Shown one piece after another: positions 34,847 through 45,757 of a stretch of 64,000 nt of DNA. The stretch comes from Chrysopilus asiliformis (Eukaryota; Arthropoda; Insecta; Diptera; Rhagionidae). The position numbers were made by a program, and so were the translations under genes. Under the pieces are notes generated by a model that worked only from the letters and a program-made list of their open reading frames with translations, was not told the origin of the DNA and searched no databases. The stretch is taken from positions 76,110,585 through 76,174,584 of the forward strand of contig OZ035960.1 in the NCBI GenBank assembly GCA_964034945.1, written 5' to 3'. The stretch's first letter is position 1; each line of letters opens with the position of its first letter.

Positions 34847-35024
34847 CTTTTATTTAGAAAAATGCACTAAAAACGAAAAAATAAGTTTTTGGGTGCTGTG
34901 TATCACAAGTAAAAGCGAGATAAACCATAAAAAATAAAATAAATCTTTATCTCGCTTTTATTCTTGAGATAAACAGCACCCAAAAAAATATTTTTTCTTA
35001 TTTTGTGCATTTTTCTAAATAAAA
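34847..35024. repeat. Long hairpin / small foldback
   Basis: Arms of about 78 bp (34847-34924 and 34946-35024) pair over most of their length: CTTTTATTTAGAAAAATGCAC with its complement outside, TTTTTGGGTGCTGT and AAAAGCGAGATAAA with complements inside, around a 21-nt AT-rich loop. Confidence 0.7.
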
Positions 35025-35513
35025 GCTTGTTTTTAATAAGATTGAATCTTAAACGATTATATCAAATTTCAGTCACCATAAATCAATTGTTTCATTTAGG
35101 TATAGAATTAGAAAATGACAAGTCGTAAAAACTTATCATTCCGTTTATTACAAATTAAATACTCTATTAGAGAATTTTTTCAGTTTGCCCCATATCCCCC
35201 CCAAATTCACAACTCTTGATGTAATGTATAAAGTATTGCACAAGTTTTTGGATACAGGTCTAACAAGAACTAAAACAAGTAGCTTTTTCGTTAAACACAC
35301 ACTTATTGTTATTTGTTTATTGTGGACTAAATTAATTTTTTTAATTTTTGGTTTACATTTTGCTATTTAGAGGTTTGTGAGTTTTCTCACGCGCATTTTT
35401 ATAAAATTATAATGATACTGTTGGAAAGAGGCGAGAAAATTTTCTAAAGGCGAGATTTATTTTTATAAAAGAAATTTTCAACACAACAACTAGGAGCAAA
35501 ATAGCAGTATTAA

Positions 35514-35786
35514 CCCGTTCGGTACATGTTTTTTTCTATAGGGGTTAAAAATACTCTATATACAAATTAATGATGTTTAAGCTATTAGTATTCATTTAAA
35601 ACAAAAAAAAATTTAAAAGAAAAATTAAAAATTTTTTAATCCAGATTTTTACTCAAAAAATCAAAATTGGGTCACAAATGCACTTAATGGTACACTGAAT
35701 GAGAATAGAGTGTTGAAAATAAATAAGTAACAAGTAAATTCAGATTTTTAACTGCGTTGCCATATGGCATCAAAATACCGAACGGG
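35514..35786. mobile_element. piggyBac-type MITE
   Basis: 273 bp with inverted ends CCCGTTCGGTA.../...TACCGAACGGG, flanked on both sides by TTAA (35510-35513 and 35787-35790). No coding content. Confidence 0.75.
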
Positions 35787-35809
35787 TTAATTAATGAAGT
35801 TGAAGTATT

Positions 35810-36127
35810 TTGGCTGAGAAGCTGACTATTGTATTTTCGTCGATTGGAGAATCTGATAACACCACTCAACTGTCAAAACATCTAAGAGACTGCAATTTTT
35901 CCCCTGAAAATCAGACTCCGGCAAAAAAGCATGTACCTAGGAAAATAGGTTCGAGCCATAAAGGTATGCTAAACATTGTGCAGTGGATATCTGATGTTCT
36001 TGATGAAAAGTTGGCTCCGATCAAAGAAAAACTGAATAAAGTTAGCATCATAGTAGATGAAAACAAGGCACTGAAAACGGAACTGGAACAACAAATTATG
36101 GTGATTTTGTTTGGGTTTCTGCTGTAG
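35810..36127 (+). other. Open frame with coiled-coil segment, unknown
   Basis: 105 codons; the part from about residue 62 (DEKLAPIKEKLNKVSIIVDE) has heptad-like spacing. It could be a fragment of a LINE ORF1 or another transposon accessory protein, but no catalytic motif or zinc knuckle is present. It lies between a piggyBac-type MITE and the end of the BEL/Pao remnant. I do not recognise it. Confidence 0.25.
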
Positions 36128-36406
36128 ATAGATTTAAAACTTTGTGTCAAAATCAACTGAAAGTCAACTGATATAATATCATAATCAGGGCGCGAACCAT
36201 TAGGAATGCTACTGGTCGAGTTTTCGTCAAAAGATGCTGTAGCGGGAAAAGTATTTGTGTTCTGCAATGAGCTGGAAAAATGGCAGTCGAAGTATCGTGA
36301 GAGACTGGAAAAATAATTCGAAAAGGAAGAATTGGTAAAATGAATTTCATTATAGCTGTGGTGCAGTGGTGGCGTCAACATTCTGCCCGCCTTAAACTAA
36401 ATAAGT

Positions 36407-39400
36407 TTAGTTCAACTGTGAGGTTGGCTGTAGTTCAACGATTGGTCGGGTTAATTCACCATCCGCAGTTTTCACTTTGACCACTCGCACAAGTCCAACT
36501 GAGCCGACGTGCACTTGTATAATACGTCCCATTCCCCATTTGGAAGGTGGCAACCGGTCATCTTTCATCAGGACTAAACTTGCAATTTCGCAATTATCAG
36601 TCTTATTTGTCGAATTCGACCATTTCTGTAACTGGACTAGATATTCGCGGCTCCAACGTCTCCAGAAGTGTTGCCGATACTCGCTAATCAACTTCCACCT
36701 TTGCGACAGACATTGATCCTGATTAGGATAGTCCGGTTCAGGAAGAGTCTTGAGAGGTTCCCCAATCAGGAAGTGTCCAGGTGTGAGCACTTGGAGATCG
36801 TCTGGATCCGATGATAGAGCACATAGCGGCCGAGAGTTTACGCAGGCCTCGACTTCAGCTAGTAACATGAAGAATTATTCAAACGTTAGTGATGCGTCGT
36901 CCAAAGTGAGTTTTAAGTAATATTTTAAGCGTTTAACAGCACCTTCCCAGAATCCGCCCATATGTGGAGTTGAAGGAGGATTGAAGTGCCATTCAGAAGA
37001 ATAATTCCTTAAAAAATTAGAGGTAGCTTCATCCTGCATCGCGTCTTGAAGAAACAGTTTCAACTCGTGCCGTTATCGCTAAAAAGATGTTGGCAATGTC
37101 CTCTTTGTGCAATAAATCTTTTATATGTAGCAATGAAGGTCTGTGATGACAAGTCACATGCATATACAGACAGCAACATAGTCCTTATTCATTCTGATTC
37201 CACGGGCTTTCGAAGCGCGTGCTTGAAATGGTCCCGCAAAATCGACTCCCGCCCTTAAAAAAGGACGACAAGGTCGCACTCTGAAGGATGTAAGATCAGC
37301 TATAAGTGCTTGCTGATGCCTTTGCCGAATGCATTTGGGACAGTTAAGGGTGATTTTCCACACTAACCTTCTTGCACCTAAGATCCAGTAGCGCTGGTTC
37401 AATAAGGCTTGCATAAATTGAGGTCCAGAATGCAATGTAACTTTGTGAATCTCCTGATATATAAGCAGGATTGGATTAGGGCTGTCGAGGGAGTGGTCAG
37501 CATGACACATATACCACCTACCCCTGTCGAGAAAGGGGGACAATTTCAACAAGCGACTCCGTTTCGATAGTGGTAGGCGATTCTGTAATTTCGCGATATC
37601 GTTGGAGAATGCATGGTTTTGGCTCAGCTTTATTAAAAGAATTAGAGCGTCCTGTAGTTCTAGAGATGAAAGCCACCCTTTCCCTTAGCGCCTTGTTATG
37701 ATTGAAACGAAGGATATACACGACTATGCGTTTCAAGGAAGAATATAAGCTCAAAATTTCCGGCTCTCGGTCATTGTCGTCATACATCAATATCGCGGGA
37801 AGTGGCGGCTTACGAAGTCCAACAGATGTGTTCCAGTTGGTTGGTTGTTTAGGCCTTTTTTCTTCAGATTGGCCTAACCAAGAAGGTCCAGACCACAATC
37901 TGCCGGGTTTTGCTCTGAGGGAACATGACGTCAGTTTTCCGGCGGTATAATGGCCTGAATAGATGCAACTCTGTTCGTTAGAAATGTGACTAGCTTACTT
38001 GGGCATTTGTGAATCCAACCAAGATAGTTGAGTCGGACCATCCGAAAACCTGTCTTATATTTAAATGTAATGAGCCTTTGACGTAGGATATCAGATTAGC
38101 CAGTAAAGAAGCAGCGCAAAGTTCCAACTGAGGCAGCGTAAGTGTTTTCAGTGGTGCAAGTCTAGTCTTCGTTGAGATTAAGGTGACTTTAACCTTTTTG
38201 TTGGGTACTTCAACGCGAGCATAAAGACAAGTAGCATACGCGATCTGAGATGCATCAGCAAAACCATGTAGATCGACAAAAGCTTCGGGATCTCCCGTGC
38301 CAATCCATCGAGGGACTCGAATGCCGTTTAAACATTTTAGGTTTTGTCGATATGTTTGATCCGATACTTTTTCATCCCATTAAACTTTAATGTTTTTGAA
38401 ATAAAGCCTTTATGATTATGATAGTGGGAGAAATTAAACCTAACGGATCAAATAATCTAGAGGCGTCCGAAAGAAGTGTCCTCTTCGTAACATTAGCTGG
38501 TGGCAATCCAAAATCGCAGATGAACATAAGGGAGTCAGAAAAAGGCATCCACTATAATCCCAGAGCTTTTACTATTTCCTGGTCGCCTAGTTCTAGAGAG
38601 GTTTTGATTTCGCGCTCTTCTACCGGCACAGTGTTTAGTAAAACCAATGAATTGGATGCCCATTTGCGGATGTTAAAACCTGCTTTACTTAATACGGTTG
38701 AAATGTCTTGTGTAAGAAATTACCTCTTCCTCAATGTGTGCACCCGTCAACAAGACGTCCATATAGAAGTCGTTGTTAATAATCCGCGCGGCTGCTGGAT
38801 GGTGAGCTTTTTCATCAGTTGCGCATTGTTGTAGAGCTTTAACTGCCAGGTATGGAGCAGGAGAGGTGCCATATGTGACAGTTAAAAGGAGAAAATCTTC
38901 TATTTCGTCAAGTGGAGAATTTCGCCACACAATCCTTTGGAATTCTGTGTCGTTCTCGACAACCTATACCAGTCATTGCAAACCGATGGACTCTGAATCG
39001 CTGTAAAATAGTTGGCAGCTCGGCCTATAGCTGTGATCCGATAATTAAGGTGGAATTTAATGAGTTGCCATCGAAGACTGGTGATCGAAGACCCATTAAA
39101 AACGACCCGTAACTTTGTAGTGCTGCTTGATTCCTTGAAGACTTCATGGTGTAGTAAATAGTAGCATTTCGAATGAGTTTCAGGTGTTGTAGTTTTCTCA
39201 TATGACCCAGTTGCACGTACTCTTGAAGAAAATTTGAATATTGTTTCTGAAGCTGTGGATTTTTTGCAAATCTTGATTACATTCGCAGCTGAGAGCGTAT
39301 CGCAGTTTGTCGGGATTCACCAAACACCGGTTCGCTTTTAAAGGGCAGTTTTACCACAAAACGACCTGTTGACGATTTGCGATAGGTTGCGGCAAACGTG

Positions 39401-39640
39401 AACTTTTCCTCCTTGGTGAGGAAAATTTGCGATTTGCTCAATCAAAGATGTTGCATGAAATGCAATAGAATTAGATAATTTAGGTATCGCAGGTTTTTGT
39501 ATTGTGCCAAATATTATCCAGCCAAGTTCTGTATTTTGAGATACAGGTGTTCCATGTGGACCCTTTATGATTCCTTGGAGAAGTAGATCACCCATGACAT
39601 CTGCACCCATCAACATATCAATCGAGTGGGCTTAGCTGCA
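36407..39640 (-). pseudogene. pol: BEL/Pao retrotransposon pol remnant
   Basis: On the minus strand, in order: protease end (MLMGADVMGDLL and ELGWIIFGTI, 39616-39338); RT (YVQLGHMRKLQHL, SPVFDGNSLNSTL, QRIVWRNSPLDE, TVTYGTSPAPYLAVKALQQ, then FYMDVLLTG, 39240-38685); a poorly preserved RNase H region (38680-37900); integrase H2C2 zinc domain and core (EIHKVTLHSG, CPKCIRQRH, GVDFAGPF, then HFNPPSTPHMGGFWEGAVK, about 37550-36900); and the C-terminal CVNSRPLCALSSDPDD, LTPGHFLIGEPL, WRRWSREYLVQLQ block (36868-36407). Pao RT normally has FYVDDLLTG; here the second catalytic Asp is Val. At least six frameshifts or stops. gag and LTRs were not found. Dead element. Confidence 0.85.
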
Positions 39641-40068
39641 AAGAACCATGCAGGATTCGACGTTTTTTATGCCCCCGGGCTAACTATTGCCGTTATTCAA
39701 CTTACCCGCAATCCACTTTTTTGATATTTTCTCTTAGAAAAATCACAAAAACAATAAATTTGAATGTCCCACGAGGTTTTTTTTATTCTAGAGGTGTTGC
39801 ACAACACTTTTAATCCAAAAAATTTCCAGATTGACAAAAAATTGTGTGAGAAATGGGTAAATCACTGTATAGTCTAATATTTACTTTTAGAGCCAAAAAC
39901 ACACATATTCCTTTCACTTACGATATAAATAAGGTATCGCTGTCAAAAATTTTATGGCAAGTAGAGGACATCAGTACTAACAACATACTAAAATTTCAAA
40001 AAAATTGACTGAGTAGTTTTTTTAAATTTTGCAATAATTCAACATGCCGGGTAATTCAACAAGCCCGC

Positions 40069-40249
40069 TCCTGCCCTACTTATGTATGCTGATGATATAA
40101 TCATTTTGGCAGAGTGACCTTGTAGTATGCAAACGACAGTTCATTGCTTAAAGGTCTACTGCAAGCTGTGGAACCTGGTGGTAAACTTGAACAAGTCTAA
40201 AATCGTGATATTTAAGAAAATGTGGAACTCAGTCTAGAGAGGAAAAATA
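40069..40249 (+). pseudogene. LINE reverse transcriptase fragment, 5' side of mariner insertion
   Basis: Reads PALLMYADDIIILAE, stop, then CLKVYCKLWNLVVNLNKSKIVIF: the catalytic YADD box and the following thumb-side motif (NLxVNxxKSKI) of a jockey/CR1-type non-LTR retrotransposon. It is interrupted at 40249 by the mariner and resumes at 41551 with EVVEIVPDHKYLGVLFTS, the next conserved RT motif. Two in-frame stops show decay. The upstream RT and endonuclease are absent, consistent with 5' truncation of a LINE insertion. Confidence 0.75.
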
Positions 40250-41550
40250 CAGGGTGCGCCATCTATTCCTCCGGTATGAGAATGTTGAATAACTTTTGAA
40301 AGAAACAATAGATTGCAAAAAATGGTGTTTTTTTATTTAGTTCAATCCTTTACAATTTATGTGGACTACTTTTTGAAAACAACATCGATCAAATGACCAC
40401 CTTTATTGGCCACCGCAAACTGTGCTCTTTTTCGGGCATTTTCCATCACTTCTTCGAGCATCTCCGTCGGTATGGCAGCTATTTCGGCACGAATATTGGT
40501 CTTGAGCTCGTCAATGGTCTTCGGGTTGCTGGCGTAAACTTTACTCTTCAAATAACCCCACAAAAAGAAGTCTGGGGGGGTTAAATCAGGGGATCTTGGT
40601 GGCCAGTCAATATCGCCTCTTTTCGATATCACACGTCTAGGGAATTTTTGTTGCAAAAACCGTATTGCTTGGTCCGCTGTGTGGCATGGCGCCCCGTCTT
40701 GCTGAAACCAGAAGTCAGTCAGACCTTTTTCACGCATTTTCGGACACACAAAATGTGCCAACATCCACCGATATCGATTACCATTAACTGTTTCACCTTC
40801 ATTGAAGAAAAATGGCCCAATGATGGTTTTTGCGCACACGCCGGCCCAAACAGTCACTTTTCGATCATGCAATGGTATTTCATGAATCTCGTGAGGATTT
40901 TCTGTCGCCCAAATGCGGCAATTTTGTTTATTAACACCGCCAGAGAGAGTGAAATGTGCCTCGTCGGTCATTAAAACTTGCATCCAAAAGTCCGGCATGG
41001 TTTCCAACATTCGGCCGACTAATTTGCCGTATTCTATACGACGCGACTTGTCTGTTGCCAATATTCTTTGAGTTAGTTGTATTTTGTAAGGAAACAAATG
41101 GAGATCGTCCTTTAAAATGCGCCGCAACGTGGTTCCACTCATTTTCAACCGCTGAGTTCGGTGGCGATACGAGACATTTGGGTCCTCGGCAACACTCTCT
41201 CTCACGGCTTCAATAATTTCATTGGAACGTCTTGGGCGTGGATGATTATAGGTTATATTGCCTACTGTTCCGTGCTCAAAGAAATTTTTACCCAGCGCCC
41301 GAATTGTTTTGTCGGTAGGCGCTTTTTTGCCACGATATTTTGCACGATATGCACGTTGAGTTAGCACAATTGAACGACTATTTTCAATGTACATCGTCAC
41401 TATTTCGGCGCGTTCTTTCGGTGTGAAGCGGTTCATGGTTAAAATTGTACTGGTTTGACGTTTCCAAAACGTGTCTAGGAAAGCAAATCGGTTGACAAAT
41501 GGCGAAGTTATTGAATGTTTACATACCGGAGGAATAGATGGCGCACCCTG
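40250..41550 (-). mobile_element. Intact mariner-like transposon (DD41D), copy 2
   Basis: Same 1301-bp length and same 29-bp TIRs as copy 1 (ends at 40250 and 41550), TA on both sides (40248-40249 and 41551-41552). Opposite orientation to copy 1. It splits a LINE RT coding region. Confidence 0.9.
40366..41436 (-). CDS. Tc1/mariner transposase, DD41D type, copy 2
   Basis: 356 codons from ATG at 41436 downwards. The protein is the same as copy 1 except for one residue I could find, Thr to Ala in HTADQAIRF after the second catalytic Asp. All three catalytic acids (TDEAHF, QQDGAPCH, PPDFFLW), the N-terminal helix-turn-helix and the C-terminal KGGHLIDVVFKK are intact. Two intact copies this similar within 14 kb, in unrelated target sequences, imply recent transposition. 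Its start was chosen because the ATG matches copy 1 and the upstream in-frame codons lie in the TIR and target. Confidence 0.92.
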   Translation of the reverse strand: MNRFTPKERAEIVTMYIENSRSIVLTQRAYRAKYRGKKAPTDKTIRALGKNFFEHGTVGNITYNHPRPRRSNEIIEAVRESVAEDPNVSYRHRTQRLKMSGTTLRRILKDDLHLFPYKIQLTQRILATDKSRRIEYGKLVGRMLETMPDFWMQVLMTDEAHFTLSGGVNKQNCRIWATENPHEIHEIPLHDRKVTVWAGVCAKTIIGPFFFNEGETVNGNRYRWMLAHFVCPKMREKGLTDFWFQQDGAPCHTADQAIRFLQQKFPRRVISKRGDIDWPPRSPDLTPPDFFLWGYLKSKVYASNPKTIDELKTNIRAEIAAIPTEMLEEVMENARKRAQFAVANKGGHLIDVVFKK

Positions 41551-42338
41551 TAGTTCTATGTGAGAGAAGTTGTTGAAATTGTACCAGATCATAAGTATTT
41601 GGGAGTTCTTTTTACCTCAGGTCTTTCAAATACAAAACTTTTCAAGTGGCAATGCGAGTTTGTTACGCAGCTCAAGTTTAGCGTTATTGTCAATACGACG
41701 AGGTAGAGAAAATCTTGAGATTCTTCTTGAAAATACTGTTTTTTCTCCTGCTTAATACTTCTAACTATATGATACATGTTGACTATATATTAAAGGCGGT
41801 TAGATCGCACGAGGTTCATTGGTTACTCCATAAACTAGCAAAATATGTTATAAGAAGATATTATGGTTTGATAATTGGCAAACTCTCGCTGACCGTTGTA
41901 ACTTCCCACGTGATTTCCTTCTGAATCTTGATATACCAACGAAGCAAGAGGGCTTGATGATAAGTTATGGACTGAGTGCATCACTCGAGATCAAGGATGT
42001 TAAACAGATAGTTGTCTTTTGACTTTGGTTAGATTAACAGCTATTTCGATGAAAACAACTCCTTGGATAAAGTTTATTTTATTTTCAAAACGCGTGGCGA
42101 ATTACTAGCCTTAAATTATGTGCCTAACGTGAATATCAGTTCAGACCTGTGCTCCATGTGTAATCTAAACGCAAAAGAAGACGGGATAAATTTTTTAGCA
42201 ATATGTCCTATACTGATGCATGCCCGCTTGCTCTATCTTGGAAAGACAACATTATCTAGAGCTGAAGTTTATGAATTTCTTAATTGGAAAGACTCAGATA
42301 GTCTTTACTTCTTTGCTAAAAATTCTTTGGAATAAAAA
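41551..42338 (+). pseudogene. LINE ORF2 C-terminal part, 3' side of mariner insertion
   Basis: Continues the RT fragment at 40069-40249. First motif is VVEIVPDHKYLGVLFTSG (about 41564-41617). A thumb/connector region with stops follows, including WLLHKLAKYVIRRYYG. The last open part (42063-42335) has the C-terminal zinc-binding motif CSMCNLNAKEDGINFLAICP of insect LINEs and ends at TAA 42333-42335. The fragment shows several stops, so it was probably dead before the mariner entered. Confidence 0.7.
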
Positions 42339-42535
42339 AAATGTTGTAGAGGAAAATTTTTGAAATTTTTTGACTCCACTATGGTTAGTGAGAATTGTTC
42401 CAATAATTTTTCTTTTCATATATTGTTCTACTAATTTTCTTTTCTGAAACCAGAGTAGGAGAAACAGAATTTTATCTCCAGTGTAAAAATAATTGTTGAT
42501 TACATGAAAAAAAAAAATTTCAAATAAAATTAGTA

Positions 42536-43283
42536 CAGGGGAATCTCGAAAAGATGCACGATCGAAATGATAGAAATCCCAAAAAGATGAACGGCATACT
42601 TTTAATATTGGAGTGTTCTAAAACATGAACGAGAAGAATCTTAACGTTCTAAAAGATGAACGCCTCGTGGTACAATCCTTTTCTTTTCTTTTTTCACACA
42701 ATTGGTTTGGGTATTTCTGGAGTAACTGTATTTCTGGAGTAATGGTATATTCTTGTGGTAGTGCTTGAGTTTGTTTTTCTAGTAAAAAGTGAATTTCGCT
42801 ACAACAAAGATGCCGCCAGTTAAGGGAGACGTTAGATTTTCAAACTTAAAACAAAAATGTGATGTTATCAAAAAAATAAAAAAAGGGTTACAAAACAGTT
42901 GCCAGCAGATGCAATTGCGGCTGTCAACATTTGCTTAAAATTTGCGGAACAATGCGACTCCAATTTTGACACTATTATAAATCTCCGAAAATTAAGAGAA
43001 AAAGCAGTATTGAAACAGCTTTCTGCTCGACGACAAACCAAAATCAGTGGTTTTTTCAGAAAATATAATTTCTAAGGAAATATATTATGTACATTACAAC
43101 TGAATTTTGAAATGCACGCTGGTTCTTACATAACGCTTTTGTTGTTTTTAATTTTTTGCTGCCTTTGATTTCTTTTAGAATGTCGTTTATGTAACAGTCA
43201 AAACTCCTTCCAAAAAGATGAACGATCTCGAAAAGATGACACGGCCGTGTTTTTTTAGTGTTCATCTTTTCGAGATTCCCCTG
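42536..43283 (+). mobile_element. Deleted pogo/Tigger-like transposon
   Basis: 748 bp with inverted ends CAGGGGAATCTCGAAAAGAT (42536 and complement ending 43283), each flanked by TA. Several further GAAAAGATGAACG/CCAAAAAGATGAACG repeats lie inside both ends. The gene inside is an internally deleted pogo transposase. Confidence 0.8.
42810..43075 (+). pseudogene. pogo-like transposase, N- and C-terminal ends fused by deletion
   Basis: The ATG at 42810 begins MPPVKGDVRF, then LKQKCDVIKKIKKG, the start of the CENP-B-type helix-turn-helix of pogo/Tigger transposases. After only about 30 codons, in a shifted frame, the sequence is AVNICLKFAEQCDSNFDTII, then LRKLREKAVLKQLSARRQTK and ISGFFRKYNF with stop TAA (43073-43075). 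That matches the very C-terminal end of pogo proteins (a helical segment then a RQTxIxxFF signature). The whole DDE catalytic domain and most DNA-binding parts are gone. The element can only move, if at all, with a transposase supplied elsewhere. Confidence 0.7.
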
Positions 43284-43572
43284 TATTATTATTTATAAAG
43301 TTATATAAGATTTTTGTAATTTTCAACATCTCTATGGAAATTTGTTTAGTTGTTATTATTTGTTGATATTATTTTTGTTTTTTTTTCGTTTACGTGTTTA
43401 TAAATTTCGATAGATTTTAGAAAAGTTTTTATCATATTTTTTTAAATCTTATTTTTTAGTTTTTGATTTATATTTTTTATTTTTCATTATTATTTATTAT
43501 ATTTTTAGTTTATATAAGAAAATGGCTTAACCTTACCTCCTAGATTAGTTTCTTCTTATAAAGAAATATATT

Positions 43573-43722
43573 TTTATACCCGTATGGTGAAACCAAAGAG
43601 TATATTAACTTTGCTTTACCGTTTGTAACGCCAAGATCCCGTCATCACACACAAAAATGAATTACACCAGTGTGTTTAGAATGATAAAAAAAATTGAATT
43701 TTCCATGTCCGTCCGTCTGTCT

Positions 43723-43784
<62 letters not shown>

Positions 43785-44175
43785 CTGTGGCGCGGATTGC
43801 AGGCGCACGGATTGAGCTAGAGACTTGAAATTTTGCGCAGATTCGTTTTTCGTAAAATGCGAGGCTAAGTTCGTTAATGGGCAAAAATGGACTATTAGGG
43901 GGGGTACCCCCCATACGAACGAAAACGATTTTTGCGAATATCTCAAAAACGGTGCATCTTATCAAAAATGTCAAAGAACAAAAGTTATTCAGGATATTAT
44001 TCTACATAAAACTCCCATACATCAAAATCCGCTTGGAACAAATTTTAAAAAATCTTTTTGGAAAGTTTGACTTCATAGTGGAATTTTGATAAAACTATTC
44101 GCCATTCACTTAAATCACCATACGGGTTTTCAATAATTGCCAGATTGGCAATTATAGCTTTTGTTATGTTTAGTT
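43573..44175. repeat. Dispersed repeat with CCGT/CTGT minisatellite, copy 2
   Basis: Same order of blocks as 25857-26441, including TTATACCCGTATGGTGAAAC at the start, tandem CTGT/CCGT units at 43708-43788, and ATTGCCAGATTGGCAAT near the end. It has an extra GGGGGGGTACCCCCC-like palindrome at about 43897-43912. Confidence 0.75.
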
Positions 44176-44310
44176 ATTGTGCCGTCTATCCATCATCCAT
44201 CAGATTTTCTTCATCGCTAATAGATTTTCTATGAACATAGGCCAAACAAAAATTAAACAGAAAATAAATTTCTCATGCGCTACATCCACGGCGCGGCGTA
44301 TGGTCATAGG

Positions 44311-45400
44311 TAGAGTCCGACCGAAGGTCAATTTTGGGCCGGAGCCGGCCGAAGTCCAAGGTTTACAAAATGCTGAAATAAATGCTTACTGTAAGCGAAA
44401 AGCAATTGCGATGTTTTTTTTTGTCGTTAAAAATAATAGAAATATACATATATAAAAGCAATAATTTTTTTTTATTTTAAAAATAAAAGTTAAAAAGTTA
44501 ATTTTATATTCGAAGTTATTCAAATTCAAATTTTATTTATAGTGAAAATTCGACATAAATTATCATAGTCATGTCATATTTTTCTACAAAAATTTATTTT
44601 TTAAGTTATGAATTTAAGAAAAATCTGTTCAGTTTAGCAAAAAAAAAACTTTAAAAACATTTTTATCGAAAACCAAGATTTAAAATTAAAGGATTTAATA
44701 TTGTAGGCAAGAAACAAAAGTTTTTCCGTATCTTCTCCGTGTAAATTAGCCCTTCTGTCTGCATCAAGCTGTCCAGCAGCACAAAATAATTCCTCACTTG
44801 CTTCACTGGTCGGCAGAGCTGATAAATATTTTTCAGCTTCTTTTTTCAAGTAAATAAAATGGCTTGAAGCCCAATATTGAAAAATGTCAGCATTTCTTAA
44901 TAGTAAAGGTTCTTATTGAGTTGCGCAAAGAAATAAAAACGACCGATTGTATCCACTGGTAAAATGCAAGTGAGGTTTATTCAAAATGAAATTGCTTATT
45001 ACAAGCACAAAGTCGATTTACAGTTTTCTGTTACAAAGTGTATTCAATTGTCTAACAAAATGATACTAATTCAAATACATTTCCGATAGTTCTTTTAAAT
45101 AAGAGTTCAAATATTGTTCGAAAGGTGTAAAGTCTTCTGAGACAGGCGCTTCAAATCATTAGTGGGATATTGTCATGTGCATCCCAGAGGCTCTGCATTC
45201 CTTGTAGATGAGGATTTGATGAAATGAAAAGCACTGTCTCATACAAAACATTGAGGTTATCTGATGATTTCCAAAAAAGTCGCCCAAACTGACAACCGTG
45301 AGTACACTTGCACCTTCGGCTTCGGCCAAACGCCGCGGCTTGGTCGAAGATGTGATTTTTAGCCGAATGGGGCCGGAGCCGATTAATCGGTCGGTTTCTA
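44311..45400 (-). mobile_element. Deleted hAT element with 8-bp target duplication
   Basis: Ends are TAGAGTCCGACCGAA (44311) and the complement of TAGAAACCGACCGATTAATC (45400). The flanks GTCATAGG (44303-44310) and GTCATAGG (45401-45408) are a perfect 8-bp target duplication. Both ends carry CCGGAGCCG-type GC-rich subterminal repeats. The only gene remnant is the transposase C-terminus on the minus strand. Confidence 0.85.
44634..44915 (-). pseudogene. hAT transposase, C-terminal dimerisation domain
   Basis: On the minus strand: LLLRNADIFQYWASSHFIYL, then KKEAEKYLSALPTSEASEEL, FCAAGQLDADRRANLHGEDT and EKLLFLAYNIKSFN. This is the conserved hAT C-terminal block (a Trp after IxxYW, then A/KYLSxPxSSxxSExxFxxAGxxxxxRRxxLxxxxxExLLFL). 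The frame stays open through the block, but the catalytic core and BED zinc finger are missing and no start is present, so it is a remnant left by internal deletion of the 44311-45400 element. It sits in its expected place near the element's 3' end. Confidence 0.8.
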
Positions 45401-45659
45401 GTCATAGGACAAAGAATACAGAAAATAATGTTAAAAATGTTGAAAAGACCATAATTTGAAAAGACCATAAATCTGCTCTTAGCTCCAAAAACACGAAATA
45501 TTATCGTATGGGCCAAACAAACATTCAGCCGACGAACAGTCAAATTCAATTCAGCGTGCATTCAGCACTTCAGTTTGCATTGACACTTGCGTCATCACAA
45601 TCAAAACAAAAATGGAAACTGTGGATTAAGATGCAAACTTTCAATATTTTCGTACTAAA

Positions 45660-45757
45660 GTTTACAAATACTCTGGCACCTTTTTCATGAAAATCGTTTG
45701 GGCTTTCCAGACGAGTGGATCGATTTTCATGAAACTGGTGTCAGAGTATTTGTAAAC
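45660..45757. repeat. 37-bp-stem hairpin
   Basis: Arms 45660-45696 and 45721-45757 pair at 34 of 37 positions, plus one G-U pair, around a 24-nt loop. The dimensions resemble a miRNA precursor or a very small foldback. Expression is unknown. Confidence 0.6.
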
